Positions 16,796 to 25,988 of a stretch of 64,000 nucleotides of DNA are shown one piece after another. Within the stretch, counting starts at the first letter, position 1. Every line of letters starts with the position of its first letter. The position numbers and the translations under genes were made by a program. The stretch comes from Prosthecochloris sp. (lineage in GTDB: Bacteria > Bacteroidota > Chlorobiia > Chlorobiales > Chlorobiaceae): assembly GCA_015482705.2 (NCBI GenBank), contig JADMLA020000024.1, positions 31,078-95,077 on the forward strand, given 5' to 3'. Under the pieces are notes generated by a model. The model had not been told where the DNA came from, made no database searches, and worked only from the letters and a program-made list of their open reading frames with translations.

Positions 16796-19095
16796 TTTTT
16801 TCTCCCCCATTTCGTTTTCGCCTGTATTTTTTGCAAAAGTGTTCTTGCCATTTCCGGTGTATTATGAAAGAGCGTTCTTGCTTTTTCCTTTGTTTTTTGC
16901 ACCAGTTCTGTGGTTGATGGTAGTTCTCCGAGAAGCGTTTCCAGCTTTTCGGTATTTACCCGGTTGAGAAAATCAGGGCGTTTTTCAAGCAGTTTATCGA
17001 TACTGAAAGACCGTTTGCAGCCTCCCCAGTTGAGTACAGGGGCGATTACCGGAGCGTTGAGGTATACCAAACGTTCGGCAACGGTTCTCAAGTCTCGGAA
17101 AAGCGTGCTGTCACCGAGCGCGATCAAGGTGGTTATGTCGGTGTGAGTCACGAGGTTTTCTGTCAGGTCACTTTCCTGGAGGGGGGCTGTATCGATGCAG
17201 ATGATATCGTATTCCTTGCGGATCTCTTTAAGGACAGTTGCCAGTTTTTGTTGTGGAACGCTTTCACCAGTTGTGTTTCCTGTCGGCATGATATCCATAT
17301 TGTTTTCCATTTCTTTGTGTATTGTTGTTTTCCATGGAGTCGATGAAGAGAGTATGTCAAGAAGTCCGGGTGCATCGGCAGGTATAGCAGGTACAAGTTC
17401 TGTCGACAGGTTCGAGGTATCCGCATCGATGAATAGAATTGTCGGTACAAGGGTACCGAGTGCACGTGCTGTGTTGAACGCGATCGAGCTGCTCCCGACG
17501 CCTTTTTCGATACCGGTAAACAAAATGATTCCTGCTCCATGTTGTTCCTGTTCGTGTTTCAATCGTACAGCAAGGCTGCGCAGGGCTCCTGCTGTAACGG
17601 GATTTGAATCGATCTCCTGAGCGGGCAGTGCTTTTCCTGCATCCGGAATGACTGCTGCCGGGGGATGGCCAAGTCCGTGCTGGATATCTTCAGGTCGGCG
17701 TATGCGATTATCGAAAAAGTCATACGCGAGAAACAGGCCGCCGGTGCTGCCGAATGACAGAACGAAAAAGATCAACATGAGCTTTTTAACGTTAGAGCCG
17801 GCTGCACTATCGGGTTCACGCGCCTGTGACTCGATGGAGATGCGTAAGGGAGCTTTGCCTTCGACCTCGAGTTCGTGTATTCTTGTATCGATACGGTTGA
17901 GCAGTGCACGTTTGTGCTCGAGCCGGGAGTCGAGAGCTTGGCCGAGATGCATACCAACTGAAATACGGACACCTTCTTCCTGGTTTTGTTTTAACTTTTC
18001 AAGCACTTCAGTTTCAGCGTTCGATGCTTTTTCAAAGCGATTTTCCGCGAGTATCAGACTTTTTTGAAGGTCATAGTCGCGCTTGCCGTAAAGAATTGTT
18101 CGAGCATTGTCGCGGATTTCATTTTCCAGTTTGTTTTCGTAGCGCTGCATTCCTTCCATACGTTGTTCGACATAAATACGGTCGGGATTGTCTTTAGTCA
18201 ATCCGTCGGTTGAACTTCTCATCTGCTGGAGTTGCTGATAGGTCCAGGAACTGGTGAAATCGAGAGACTGATCTTTTATGACAAGTTCTTCGACCATGGG
18301 ATCGAGAGAAAGTGACTCGAGCAGCTCGTTTGCTTTCAGTGTTGTGTTGAGGTTGTTTTCGGCGATAACCCGCTCTTCGAACGTTCGGACATAGAGTTTT
18401 TGCAGCTCCTCGGTTTTTTTGCTTGCAAGGTTGTAATCTTCTGAAAAGGAAGCGGTATAGATATCGCCGGTAAGCTCGCTGAGCTGTTCCTCGATGTTGG
18501 TTATTTCAGCTGTCAGTCCCTGTTGTTTGCTGCGAAGAAAGGTCAGGCGTTCGTTGTCCTGCATTTCCGTGTTGGTACGGACTTTTTCAAGAAAGACTTC
18601 CATGAATGTGTTCAAGAGGGTGGCGAGGCCTTTTCTTTTCGGACTTGAGACAGTGACCTGGATCAGATGGGTGCCGCTCATGGGTGTGACTTTGATGATC
18701 AAACCGAGAATGTGTGCACATTTGTCGGCTGGAAGCGCTGGAGGCAGTACAGCCGCTTTTTCTTCGGGTGTGAGCTTTTCAACGGTTCTTTTCAGAACAC
18801 TGAACTGCATCATTCTTTTGGCCTGTGTTCTGGCATAGTCCTGGTAGTAGTTGATGATGGAAGGGTCTTCACTTTTGGTTATGAGTGACGGAATCACGGG
18901 ATCGATGCGCATGAGCGCTTTCGCTTCATAATTAGGCTTGCTGATCAACAGGACGATCGGGACGGTGAGGGTGAAGAGAAACGAACCGATGATCAGAGCA
19001 AACAGACCGTATCTTTTCAAAAACCCTATTGTATCGAAGGCTTTGGACGGTTTACCGTGAGGCAGTGGATTTGTCGTTGTCTGAAAGTCCGCCAT
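16792..19095 (-). CDS. Wzc-like chain-length/co-polymerase protein with degenerate kinase domain
   Basis: A 767-residue polysaccharide co-polymerase. A Wzz-type N-terminal region has a membrane helix at about 28-52, a long periplasmic coiled coil and a second helix near 440-460. A cytosolic BY-kinase/ParA-like domain follows. Its P-loop reads GIEKGVGSSS, so the usual Lys of GEGKS/T is missing; Walker A' FIDADTSN and Walker B IICIDTAP are kept. The C-terminus has no tyrosine cluster. It probably regulates chain length and export, but tyrosine autophosphorylation is unlikely. Its ATG overlaps the flippase stop by 1 nt. Confidence 0.87.
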   Translation of the reverse strand: MADFQTTTNPLPHGKPSKAFDTIGFLKRYGLFALIIGSFLFTLTVPIVLLISKPNYEAKALMRIDPVIPSLITKSEDPSIINYYQDYARTQAKRMMQFSVLKRTVEKLTPEEKAAVLPPALPADKCAHILGLIIKVTPMSGTHLIQVTVSSPKRKGLATLLNTFMEVFLEKVRTNTEMQDNERLTFLRSKQQGLTAEITNIEEQLSELTGDIYTASFSEDYNLASKKTEELQKLYVRTFEERVIAENNLNTTLKANELLESLSLDPMVEELVIKDQSLDFTSSWTYQQLQQMRSSTDGLTKDNPDRIYVEQRMEGMQRYENKLENEIRDNARTILYGKRDYDLQKSLILAENRFEKASNAETEVLEKLKQNQEEGVRISVGMHLGQALDSRLEHKRALLNRIDTRIHELEVEGKAPLRISIESQAREPDSAAGSNVKKLMLIFFVLSFGSTGGLFLAYDFFDNRIRRPEDIQHGLGHPPAAVIPDAGKALPAQEIDSNPVTAGALRSLAVRLKHEQEQHGAGIILFTGIEKGVGSSSIAFNTARALGTLVPTILFIDADTSNLSTELVPAIPADAPGLLDILSSSTPWKTTIHKEMENNMDIMPTGNTTGESVPQQKLATVLKEIRKEYDIICIDTAPLQESDLTENLVTHTDITTLIALGDSTLFRDLRTVAERLVYLNAPVIAPVLNWGGCKRSFSIDKLLEKRPDFLNRVNTEKLETLLGELPSTTELVQKTKEKARTLFHNTPEMARTLLQKIQAKTKWGRKK

Positions 19096-20855
19096 TATGG
19101 TTTTCTTTTACTTGCGGAAAAAACCGGCAACAGGTCGGCGGCTCTTTGTTTTTCATCTGCATTCAGTACGGTATACCAGAGGATTGTCAGGGTGACGGTG
19201 ATGTAGAGTATTCCATAACCCAAAACGATCATGATCGTCTCTATTCTGCCTCCTGAAGGTAGCGTCAGGGTTGTGATGTAGATGCCGGCGGCGGGAATGA
19301 GAGGAACAAGCGCGGGTATGATCGCGTGCCGTGTCAGTTCTTTCAGGGAAATCTGGAACGTGAAATTGCTTCGCCAGAAAAAAAATATGGCGCTGGCGGA
19401 TGATGCGGCAGCCAGGGCGCCAGCCGCTCCTGCTAAGCCGTAAGATGCGGTTGCTGACGGGAGCCACAACAGAACGAGGACCAGCTGTGCCAGCAGGTAT
19501 TCGAATTCTCTGCCGTTTCGGTCGATACCGCGGAATATAAGATTGCCCGGCCCGGTGGAGAGCTGCATGGTATAGGCCAGAGAGATGAAAACCATGAGGA
19601 TTATCGCCTCATTGTAGCCGGTTCCTACCCATGCGTTGATCAGCGGGGTTGCAGCTGCGATCAGGAATGCGAAAGTGGTTATGCTTACAAGGTTTGTATA
19701 GCGGAGTCCGTTGAGGTAGAGCATTCTCAGTTCACCTTTGCTGAGCTGTTCCCCATGTCGATGCTTTTTTCTGAGCGGTATAAAAAGGACGATCGATACA
19801 ACGGCGAGGAGCGGAGCTGCAGATTCTGCAGGAATCGGGAGCATCCGATTTACCGAAGGCAGAAAAAGGGCTGGCACGGATCCTGCAATAAACATGAACA
19901 AGGCGATGTGCACATAGTTGCGGGACCGTTTTGCCGGTGAATCGTGAGACTCTTTTTCCCATGAAGCATCGAGATGAGCTGCTGTCGGCAGAAAGGGGCC
20001 GAAAGCCGATTCGGATATTTTTTTTGCGGTAAACGGTAACTTTCGGCCGATTTCAAACATTCCTACTGCAGCAAGGCCGGATATGGCGGTGACAAATATC
20101 CTGTCGAGAGCGTTCAGAAAAATACCCACTGCGCCAAGTGCCTGTACTTTCCCGCCGAACACGAAAAAAAGCCGAAAATGTTCATGGTTTATGAGACGGG
20201 GTGACAGACGGATTCCGGGAAGAAGGCGGCGGATGAGCAGCCCACAACTCCAGGTTTCAAGGATAACTCGTAACGCGTAAGCGTAGAGAAGGCCCATAAT
20301 GCCCGTTCCGAAAAGAAGAAAGGCTATGATTGCGGCAACTTCTGCAAGACCGGCAAACGTGGTGATGGTTTTTTCTTTTGCGATTTCATGCAGTCCATTG
20401 ATGATGAAGCGGAATCCGCCAAGAGTCAACTCGAGGCTGAAAACCACAGCCGTTCCGAGAAAGATGGACGTCGCTATCGATTGCTGTGCCTTGTCTATCT
20501 GAAAGATATCGTGAATCAGCGGCATGAACAGATACAGCAGCAGAATGAAAAACAGGCTGAATACGAGCATACAGGCGATACCGGTTGAAAGGAGTCTGCC
20601 GATCTCGCTTTGACGGCCTTCGGCAAGATAGCGGGCTGTATAGCGGATATACGTGCTGTTGATACCGAACCCCCCCATCGAGGCGTAAGAGAGAATAATG
20701 AAGCAGAGCGACCATAAGCCGAATTCAGCGAGGGTGAGATAGTTCAGGATGAACGGTGTCAGAATCAGTCTGCTGACAAGATAGATTCCAGTTGCTATCA
20801 TGCCCGATAGTGCGTTGCCTGCCATTTTTTGCTGTATGGAACGGTTCAGATCCAT
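19095..20855 (-). CDS. Wzx-type polysaccharide flippase (MOP superfamily)
   Basis: A 586-residue polytopic protein with about 14 predicted helices and the family opening AGNALSGMIATGIYLVSRLILTPFIL region (residues 12-37). FGLWSLCFIILSY and NALDRIFVTAISG fit MOP/Wzx flippases, which move undecaprenyl-linked repeat units across the inner membrane. A cytosolic insert around 350-385 rich in Lys, Arg and His interrupts the helices. It lies 10 nt downstream of the Wza-like gene. Confidence 0.87.
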   Translation of the reverse strand: MDLNRSIQQKMAGNALSGMIATGIYLVSRLILTPFILNYLTLAEFGLWSLCFIILSYASMGGFGINSTYIRYTARYLAEGRQSEIGRLLSTGIACMLVFSLFFILLLYLFMPLIHDIFQIDKAQQSIATSIFLGTAVVFSLELTLGGFRFIINGLHEIAKEKTITTFAGLAEVAAIIAFLLFGTGIMGLLYAYALRVILETWSCGLLIRRLLPGIRLSPRLINHEHFRLFFVFGGKVQALGAVGIFLNALDRIFVTAISGLAAVGMFEIGRKLPFTAKKISESAFGPFLPTAAHLDASWEKESHDSPAKRSRNYVHIALFMFIAGSVPALFLPSVNRMLPIPAESAAPLLAVVSIVLFIPLRKKHRHGEQLSKGELRMLYLNGLRYTNLVSITTFAFLIAAATPLINAWVGTGYNEAIILMVFISLAYTMQLSTGPGNLIFRGIDRNGREFEYLLAQLVLVLLWLPSATASYGLAGAAGALAAASSASAIFFFWRSNFTFQISLKELTRHAIIPALVPLIPAAGIYITTLTLPSGGRIETIMIVLGYGILYITVTLTILWYTVLNADEKQRAADLLPVFSASKRKP

Positions 20856-20865
20856 GGTACGGGCA

Positions 20866-22035
20866 TTAGTCGCTGCTGGTGTTTACAAATCCTTCCTGAC
20901 CCCAGAGTTCTCTGCGTATTTCCTGCATGATGCCGAATGCTTCCGCATTGTCGGTTATGAGGTTGAGGACTCGCAGGGGCGGTATCAGTTTTTCGATCGT
21001 ATAATTGAATTTTGTCATGCCGTCGGGACTGACAAAGACGATATCGTTTGGCTTGAGAGCGAAGTTCTGGCTGAAATCCCCATGTTCCAGGAGTTTTTTA
21101 AGGTTCACTTTTATAACATCACCTTTCATGTTCTGCTGTCTGATGATGAATACTTTTTCGGTGTTGGCATGATTGCTGATTCCACCTGCAAGCATGATCG
21201 CTTTGAAGACATTCATGGTACGTTTGAGTTGAATGGCTCCAGGTGTAATGACTTCACCCATGACATAGACCAGCTCGTCTTCGGCTTCCGGAATGAAGAT
21301 GATGTCGTTGTTTTTTATTCGGGCATTCAGGGCCATATTGCCGTTTTGGAGAAGTTCCTGAAGATCTATCCAGATAACCGTGTCTTTTCCCCTGATGATG
21401 GCGCATTTCGTCAGAAAGGTTTCTTTTCCGTGATAAGGCAGTCCGCCGGCAAGTGCGAGCGCTTCGAGAAGCGTGCCCCTGCCGGGGAAATTCACGACAC
21501 CCGGTTTGGTGACCCTGCCAAGTACAAATGCCTTGTTGTTCTTGTGCTTTTCCACTCTGAGCGTTACTTCCGGTCTTGTGTAGAGCTTTTCGAGCTTCGA
21601 AGTGATTATCTGTTTTATTTCCTGTGGTGTGCGGTTGAGAACGTTGATGCTGCCGATTCTCGGAACAGCTATCAGCCCATCGGGTGAGACGACGATGTTT
21701 TTCTGGGACAAGTCGGGTCTTTTCCATACCTGGATATTGATTTCATCACCTGGTCCGAGACGGTACTGGAATTTTTTTTCAGGAGAGAGTTGGGCTATTT
21801 TTTCAGCGGATGCGAATTCCTGTGTTTTTTTTGGGAGTTCTACATTGAAATCCGATTCGGGAGGAGGAACGAGTGCTGTTTCTTCGGGTGAAATGGTCGT
21901 ACAGGATAACAGGAAGAAAAACAGAAGAGCCAGTAGAACGCCGAAGCCATGCGTATCGCTATGGTTTCGAACCGGGATCGCTTCTGAAACTCTTTTCCTG
22001 AACGCGCTATGAGGTGAAGTGTTGTTCTGCAGCAT
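20866..22035 (-). CDS. Outer-membrane polysaccharide export lipoprotein (Wza-like)
   Basis: A 389-residue protein. A hydrophobic stretch at 31-44 ends in the lipobox LLSC (Cys45), although the region before it is long for a signal peptide, so the true start may be further in. The Poly_export domain starts near YRLGPGDEINIQVW (about 90), and two SLBB domains follow, marked by VLGRVTKPGVVNF and VMGEVITPGAIQL. Wza-like proteins form the outer-membrane channel for polysaccharide. This is the first gene of the export operon. Confidence 0.88.
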   Translation of the reverse strand: MLQNNTSPHSAFRKRVSEAIPVRNHSDTHGFGVLLALLFFFLLSCTTISPEETALVPPPESDFNVELPKKTQEFASAEKIAQLSPEKKFQYRLGPGDEINIQVWKRPDLSQKNIVVSPDGLIAVPRIGSINVLNRTPQEIKQIITSKLEKLYTRPEVTLRVEKHKNNKAFVLGRVTKPGVVNFPGRGTLLEALALAGGLPYHGKETFLTKCAIIRGKDTVIWIDLQELLQNGNMALNARIKNNDIIFIPEAEDELVYVMGEVITPGAIQLKRTMNVFKAIMLAGGISNHANTEKVFIIRQQNMKGDVIKVNLKKLLEHGDFSQNFALKPNDIVFVSPDGMTKFNYTIEKLIPPLRVLNLITDNAEAFGIMQEIRRELWGQEGFVNTSSD

Positions 22036-22306
22036 GCTTTTGCAATGAACATGTTTTCAAGCCCTTTGAACGGCCTCTCTTTCAATGTGTACCTCGTACC
22101 CCGATGGCTGAACGGGTAAAAATGTTCGACGGGATGTACGGAGATCGAGATGCCTACAAGATGTACCTCAAGAACTGTGCCTAACGCTTTTTTTGTCTAA
22201 GATTTTGAGAAAAAACAGGATACAGGCTTTTCTCATGAACTGTTCGCTGTCATTTAGCGAGAAATGCTTTTTTGCTCTCTCATGTTGAGAGAGGTTTTGA
22301 AAGGGT
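22036..22306. other. Leader and spacer between the two polysaccharide operons
   Basis: No convincing gene was seen in these 271 bases. The stretch holds a perfect 8-bp stem CTCTCTCA/TGAGAGAG with a TGT loop at 22275-22293, just beyond the stop of the acetyltransferase-like gene, and an AT-rich inverted repeat GAGAAAA/TTTTCTC at 22207-22213 and 22228-22234. These may mark the end of the upstream operon and the start of the wza leader, although neither has a clean T-run on the minus strand. Confidence 0.4.
22167..22182 (-). promoter_or_regulatory. Weak sigma-54-like site upstream of the Wza-like operon
   Basis: On the minus strand the site reads AGGCAC-AGTTC-TTGAG. It has the -24 GG and correct spacing to TTG, but the -12 GC is GA. 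It lies about 130 nt before the wza-like ATG. It is reported because a good sigma-54 site precedes the neighbouring operon. Confidence 0.2.
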
Positions 22307-22813
22307 TTATTTTTTTGCAATGACTTTTGCCGGAATACCAACCGCTATCGAATTGTCGGGGACTGATGAGATGACGACGGCGTTGGCCCCGATATCGACA
22401 TTGTTGCCGATCGTGATGTTGCCGAGCAGTTTTGCGCCAGCTCCGATATTGACGTTGTTTCCTATCTGCGGAGCGGCTTTTTCTTCGATATTTTTGAGAC
22501 CGACGGTCACGCCGTTTCGGACGATGCAGTTGTCTCCGAAGCGGGCGTATCCGCTGATAATGATGTCGCCGAAATGGTCGATACGAAAATTTTTGCCTAC
22601 AGGAACTTCACAGGGAAGCTCTATGCCGGTAAGGATCTGTATGATTTTGTAGAGCAGTTTGTAAAGAATGGAGAACGGTATCCGGATGAGTCTGTTTGTG
22701 ATGGAGTAGCGCCATTGTCCGAAACGGTAGACAACCATGACCCAGAACCCTTGGCTGCTCCATTTTCCCTCGTAGGTGTCGAGGTCTGAACGTATGTTGC
22801 TGAAAAGTGCCAT
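22307..22813 (-). CDS. Serine O-acetyltransferase-like left-handed beta-helix protein
   Basis: A 168-residue protein. The N-terminal amphipathic segment (VMVVYRFGQWRY, then KLLYKIIQILTGIELP) is the pattern of polysaccharide-locus acetyltransferases related to CysE. Hexapeptide repeats run from about 85 to 160 (DHFGDIIISGYARFG, IGNNVNIGAGAKLLGNITIG, ending VGIPAKVI). It probably O-acetylates a sugar of the polymer. It is the last gene of the upstream operon, 6 nt after the glycosyltransferase gene. Confidence 0.85.
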   Translation of the reverse strand: MALFSNIRSDLDTYEGKWSSQGFWVMVVYRFGQWRYSITNRLIRIPFSILYKLLYKIIQILTGIELPCEVPVGKNFRIDHFGDIIISGYARFGDNCIVRNGVTVGLKNIEEKAAPQIGNNVNIGAGAKLLGNITIGNNVDIGANAVVISSVPDNSIAVGIPAKVIAKK

Positions 22814-22819
22814 TGGCTT

Positions 22820-23794
22820 TTACCATGGTGTGGGAGGTGAAAGACGGCCGAATCGGGTATCCTGAAGCGATCCGGTGATCTGGTGCATCACTGCCGCAGC
22901 CGCTGTCCGTTTCTTGTCTGCATTGTCGCCGGGCAAGAGAAGATTTTTCGTGTAACGGATAGCATGCCAGAGCAGTTCGACGCCTGAGCTGGCAAGCACT
23001 GCACCGAACCCGCGGTTTTTTCTGTAATACAACCATTCGCTGCGCATTCTGAACGTGAGAATCTGAGACGCTGCGGAATCAAATGTCATATCTTTTCTTG
23101 TCTTGCTGCTGGCTCCCCCGATGTGGAGTACTTCGGCGTCAGGAATGAAGCAGACTTTCCAGCCTTCTTTTTTAGCTCTCAGGCAGAGGTCGGTTTCTTC
23201 GTAATAGATGTAAAAGCGCTCGTCGAATGCACCGATTGCGTCGAGCATGTTTTTACGTATGATCGTAAAGGTTCCCGGTACCCAGTCGACTTCGAGAGGC
23301 CGATCATGAGCGAAGCCGCCGAATTCATGCCGGTTGAAAAATGGTGATTTCGGGAACCGCGCACTTAAACCCGAAAGCGTGAGGAATTTTGAGAGTGGCG
23401 AGGGAAACCGGCGTGCCGATGGTTCGAGGTTTCCTTCGGGGTTGATGATTTTACCCCCGCATATGCCGCATTGGGGCTTGGCGTCCATGAAGGCTATGGC
23501 GTTTTCGAGCGATGTCGGGCCGATATATGCATCCGGGTTGAGGAGGATGATGTAGTTCCCCTGAGCGATATCGAATGCCTGATTGTTTGCGGCTGCAAAT
23601 CCCATATTGCTCGAGTTTGCGATGAGAGAGACGTTTTTGAACCGTTCCCGAACCATGGCTGCTGAACCATCGTGAGAGTCGTTATCGACGACGATGACTT
23701 CCATGGTAATTCCATTGCTGTTTTTAAACAGGGCGTCAAGACACTGTGCCAGGATATCCCTTGTGTTATAGCTGACAATGACTACTGTGACCAT
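22820..23794 (-). CDS. Family 2 glycosyltransferase (rhamnosyltransferase-like)
   Basis: A 324-residue soluble GT2 enzyme. It opens MVTVVIVSYNTRD, followed by VIVVDNDSHDGS (metal and nucleotide binding), GFAAANNQA and LNPDA, then the acceptor block FDERFYIYYEETDLCLRA with the EED-like motif, as in WbbL-type rhamnosyltransferases. The frame is open far upstream to 24115, but that extension is an antisense-like shadow over the kinase gene, so the start at 23794 is used. It lies 13 nt after the RsbW-like gene. Confidence 0.88.
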   Translation of the reverse strand: MVTVVIVSYNTRDILAQCLDALFKNSNGITMEVIVVDNDSHDGSAAMVRERFKNVSLIANSSNMGFAAANNQAFDIAQGNYIILLNPDAYIGPTSLENAIAFMDAKPQCGICGGKIINPEGNLEPSARRFPSPLSKFLTLSGLSARFPKSPFFNRHEFGGFAHDRPLEVDWVPGTFTIIRKNMLDAIGAFDERFYIYYEETDLCLRAKKEGWKVCFIPDAEVLHIGGASSKTRKDMTFDSAASQILTFRMRSEWLYYRKNRGFGAVLASSGVELLWHAIRYTKNLLLPGDNADKKRTAAAAVMHQITGSLQDTRFGRLSPPTPW

Positions 23795-23807
23795 GAGTGC
23801 TGGGGGG

Positions 23808-24239
23808 TTAGTGTATTTCCGGTTGTTTTGACATCGTAATGGTATTGGTGTTGTTTTCCCGACGGCAGGAGACGGTATCCATGAGCGAGCGTATAAGCAG
23901 CAACCCGTAGCCGCCCTCAGGATAGTTTTCGATATCGGGAGCAGGAGGCTCGATGGTAAATGCCGGGTTGCTGTCGGTGATGGATGCGGTAAGCTGTTTT
24001 TCTTCGAATCGAAAAGAGATCGTGACCGGTTGCGGATGTGACGAAGGCGATGCGTAACGGGCGGCATTGGTAAACGCTTCACTGACCGACAGTTCGAATG
24101 CGTGCTGAAAATCATCGATTCCTTTCGAGACTTTCATGGAAGAGAGAAACAGCTCCGCTGTTTTCGAGGCTGTGAGGGAGGCAAGTCGGGTGAAGCGGAT
24201 GTTTCCCGGTAGACAGAGGGTTATGGTACTGTCCTTCAT
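23808..24239 (-). CDS. RsbW/SpoIIAB-like anti-sigma-type serine kinase
   Basis: A 143-residue GHKL-fold protein. The N-box is SEAFTNAARYA with Glu54 and Asn58, the G1 region is ITDSNPAF (about 87-94) and the G2 lid is EGGYGLLLIRSL (108-119). These match the HATPase_c_2 family, which phosphorylates STAS antagonists. No sigma factor gene is nearby, so its client may instead be an enzyme or transporter of this locus. It overlaps the adjacent STAS gene by 4 nt, which supports a kinase-antagonist pair. Confidence 0.88.
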   Translation of the reverse strand: MKDSTITLCLPGNIRFTRLASLTASKTAELFLSSMKVSKGIDDFQHAFELSVSEAFTNAARYASPSSHPQPVTISFRFEEKQLTASITDSNPAFTIEPPAPDIENYPEGGYGLLLIRSLMDTVSCRRENNTNTITMSKQPEIH

Positions 24240-24583
24240 TGACTTGCTGTTTTCGTTCTGCAGTGCTCTGCTGCCGACCGGGCATCGTCGTAGACGTCGA
24301 ACAGCTGGAAAGCTTGGGTTATTTCAAAAACTTTCCTGACGTTATCGTTCATACTGGTCAGTACCATGTCTGCTTTTTTTTCCCTTTTTTTCCGGGCAAT
24401 TCCTACCAGAGCCCCAAGACCGCTGCTGTCGAGAAAATCAACTTGAGAAAGATCGAGAACAACGGTTGCCGAGGTTTCCGATAACACTTTGTTCTCATTC
24501 AGCAGGGATGCCGTCGATGCGTCGAGTGTTCCCACTGGCGCAACGATAGTGATGTTGTCGAGTTTTGTTTCTTTGATAATCAT
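24236..24583 (-). CDS. STAS-domain anti-sigma-antagonist-type protein
   Basis: A 115-residue single STAS domain of the SpoIIAA/RsbV type. Strand and helix pattern is typical (ITIVAPVGTLDAS, VVLDLSQVDFLDSSGLGALVG), with the phosphorylatable Ser in DSSGLG (residues 52-57). It would bind the RsbW-like kinase when unphosphorylated. It overlaps its neighbours by 4 nt on each side, so kinase, STAS and the upstream fusion protein are translationally coupled. Confidence 0.9.
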   Translation of the reverse strand: MIIKETKLDNITIVAPVGTLDASTASLLNENKVLSETSATVVLDLSQVDFLDSSGLGALVGIARKKREKKADMVLTSMNDNVRKVFEITQAFQLFDVYDDARSAAEHCRTKTASQ

Positions 24584-25977
24584 GCTGTCGTAGTGTCATG
24601 GAATCTGTTAATGAGGGATTTCATCGTCAATCCTATATCCTGTAAAGGATTGCTGTGTATCGCGTAGAAGCGCTCCACAATTGCGGCATCGCTTCCTCCG
24701 ACCGGCCAGTTTTCCGCTTCGGCGTAACTGAAGACAGCAGGCCGGTAACCGGGGGTGGCGGCAGGGGGGGAAAGGTTTTTCTCCTCTGCCGCTATCGGTG
24801 CATTGCCGATAAGTGAGAGTTTACCGCCGACCACTCTGAATAGTGTCGGGAGTCGGTCGAGAGAAAGGGCGAATGCAATGGCGCTTAGCGGTCCGCTTCG
24901 CTCGATGCTGACGTCCGGCAGGGAGATGACACCCTTGCAGGTATGGTCGTAGCAGGTTTTTCTGCTGCTTTTCCATTTGCCTTGTACGGCGAGTATCGGT
25001 GTGATCAGGATGAAAGGGATAACCAGCAGAAGAATCAGTACGATCGCAGTAAGAGTGTGTACGATGGTTCTGAGAAGATTACCGATACCGCGTGCCGTGT
25101 CTTTTATACCTGTCAGTAAATGGGGGTCTTCCATTGCAATCGATACAGCTCCTTGCGGGGAGATCAGGGTGTTGCGGTTGGCCATTTTGTGTTCAACGTC
25201 GAGTTCCTCGCCAATGTAGGTGTTGTCGAGAACGATGCTTTCCGTTATCCTGCTTTTTCTGTCTATGATGACGTTACTGCCGATGACGGCGTCAGGGCCG
25301 ATGACCGATCCTGCGAGTATCTGAACATTGTTGCCGATGCTGACCGGTTTGATGATTTCCGCGCTTTTGCTGATCGTGACGTTTCTGCCGACATAGCTGT
25401 CAGGTTCACTGCCATAACCCGGAAGAACATAACGCGATGATTCATGCCGTAGGATATGCATGGAAAGGTCGTAGTAGCTTTCAACGGAGTCGATAGGGGT
25501 GAGTGATACCGGGGTCTCATCGTTGTTTGCCATGTTTGATTCGGAAACTGTGAAGAGGCGTATACTGCCGGTTGTACAAGAGGCTACCGTCCCGTCCGGC
25601 ATGGAGTTGAAAAGATCTCTGTAGTCGTTCTTCTTGTCATATCCGACGAACACGAATCCGTCAATGACCATGACCTTCGAATCATTACAGAACCTTCGGT
25701 TCTTTTCGAAGATGGTTTGATGGTCATCCGACTCTTTTATATGAGCATAACTCATCTGAACACCCCAGCGACTGCCGTCTTCACAGTATTGCTCTACTTC
25801 CTGCAGTGGCCCGTCGCTCAGCAGGCGTATCTCGCGGCTGCCTGCAAGGACTGCAAAATCTACGAGAAATTCGACGAAGGGTTTATTACAAATCGGCAGA
25901 AGCAGTGGCGCGAGCCCTTGCAGTGCGCTTGTAACCCATGCGTAGCTGTTCTCCCTGATAGTGAGCAAGGTTTTCAT
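24580..25977 (-). CDS. Fusion: nucleotidyltransferase-like, beta-helix and degenerate sugar-phosphate transferase domains
   Basis: A 465-residue protein with four parts. Residues 15-150 resemble NDP-sugar pyrophosphorylases (LLLPICNKPFVEFLVDFAVLAG) but lack the GxGTR loop. Residues 195-275 are hexapeptide repeats (VGRNVTISKSAEI, IGNNVQILAGSVIGPDAVIGSN). Residues 305-332 are a membrane helix. Residues 372-460 align with the catalytic half of polyprenyl-phosphate sugar-1-phosphate transferases: LDRLPTLFRVVGGKLSLIG matches the family block IDELPQLVNVLKGDMSLVG, but the catalytic Glu is Arg. It is probably a non-catalytic regulator or scaffold in repeat-unit initiation. It sits between two STAS genes. 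Confidence 0.7.
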   Translation of the reverse strand: MKTLLTIRENSYAWVTSALQGLAPLLLPICNKPFVEFLVDFAVLAGSREIRLLSDGPLQEVEQYCEDGSRWGVQMSYAHIKESDDHQTIFEKNRRFCNDSKVMVIDGFVFVGYDKKNDYRDLFNSMPDGTVASCTTGSIRLFTVSESNMANNDETPVSLTPIDSVESYYDLSMHILRHESSRYVLPGYGSEPDSYVGRNVTISKSAEIIKPVSIGNNVQILAGSVIGPDAVIGSNVIIDRKSRITESIVLDNTYIGEELDVEHKMANRNTLISPQGAVSIAMEDPHLLTGIKDTARGIGNLLRTIVHTLTAIVLILLLVIPFILITPILAVQGKWKSSRKTCYDHTCKGVISLPDVSIERSGPLSAIAFALSLDRLPTLFRVVGGKLSLIGNAPIAAEEKNLSPPAATPGYRPAVFSYAEAENWPVGGSDAAIVERFYAIHSNPLQDIGLTMKSLINRFHDTTTA

Positions 25978-25988
25978 AGGTTGTTTTT

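Noticed and set aside
20800..21687. 295-codon plus-strand frame opposite the Wza-like gene
   Set aside because: It mirrors the coding strand of a well-supported export lipoprotein and encodes no recognisable domain.
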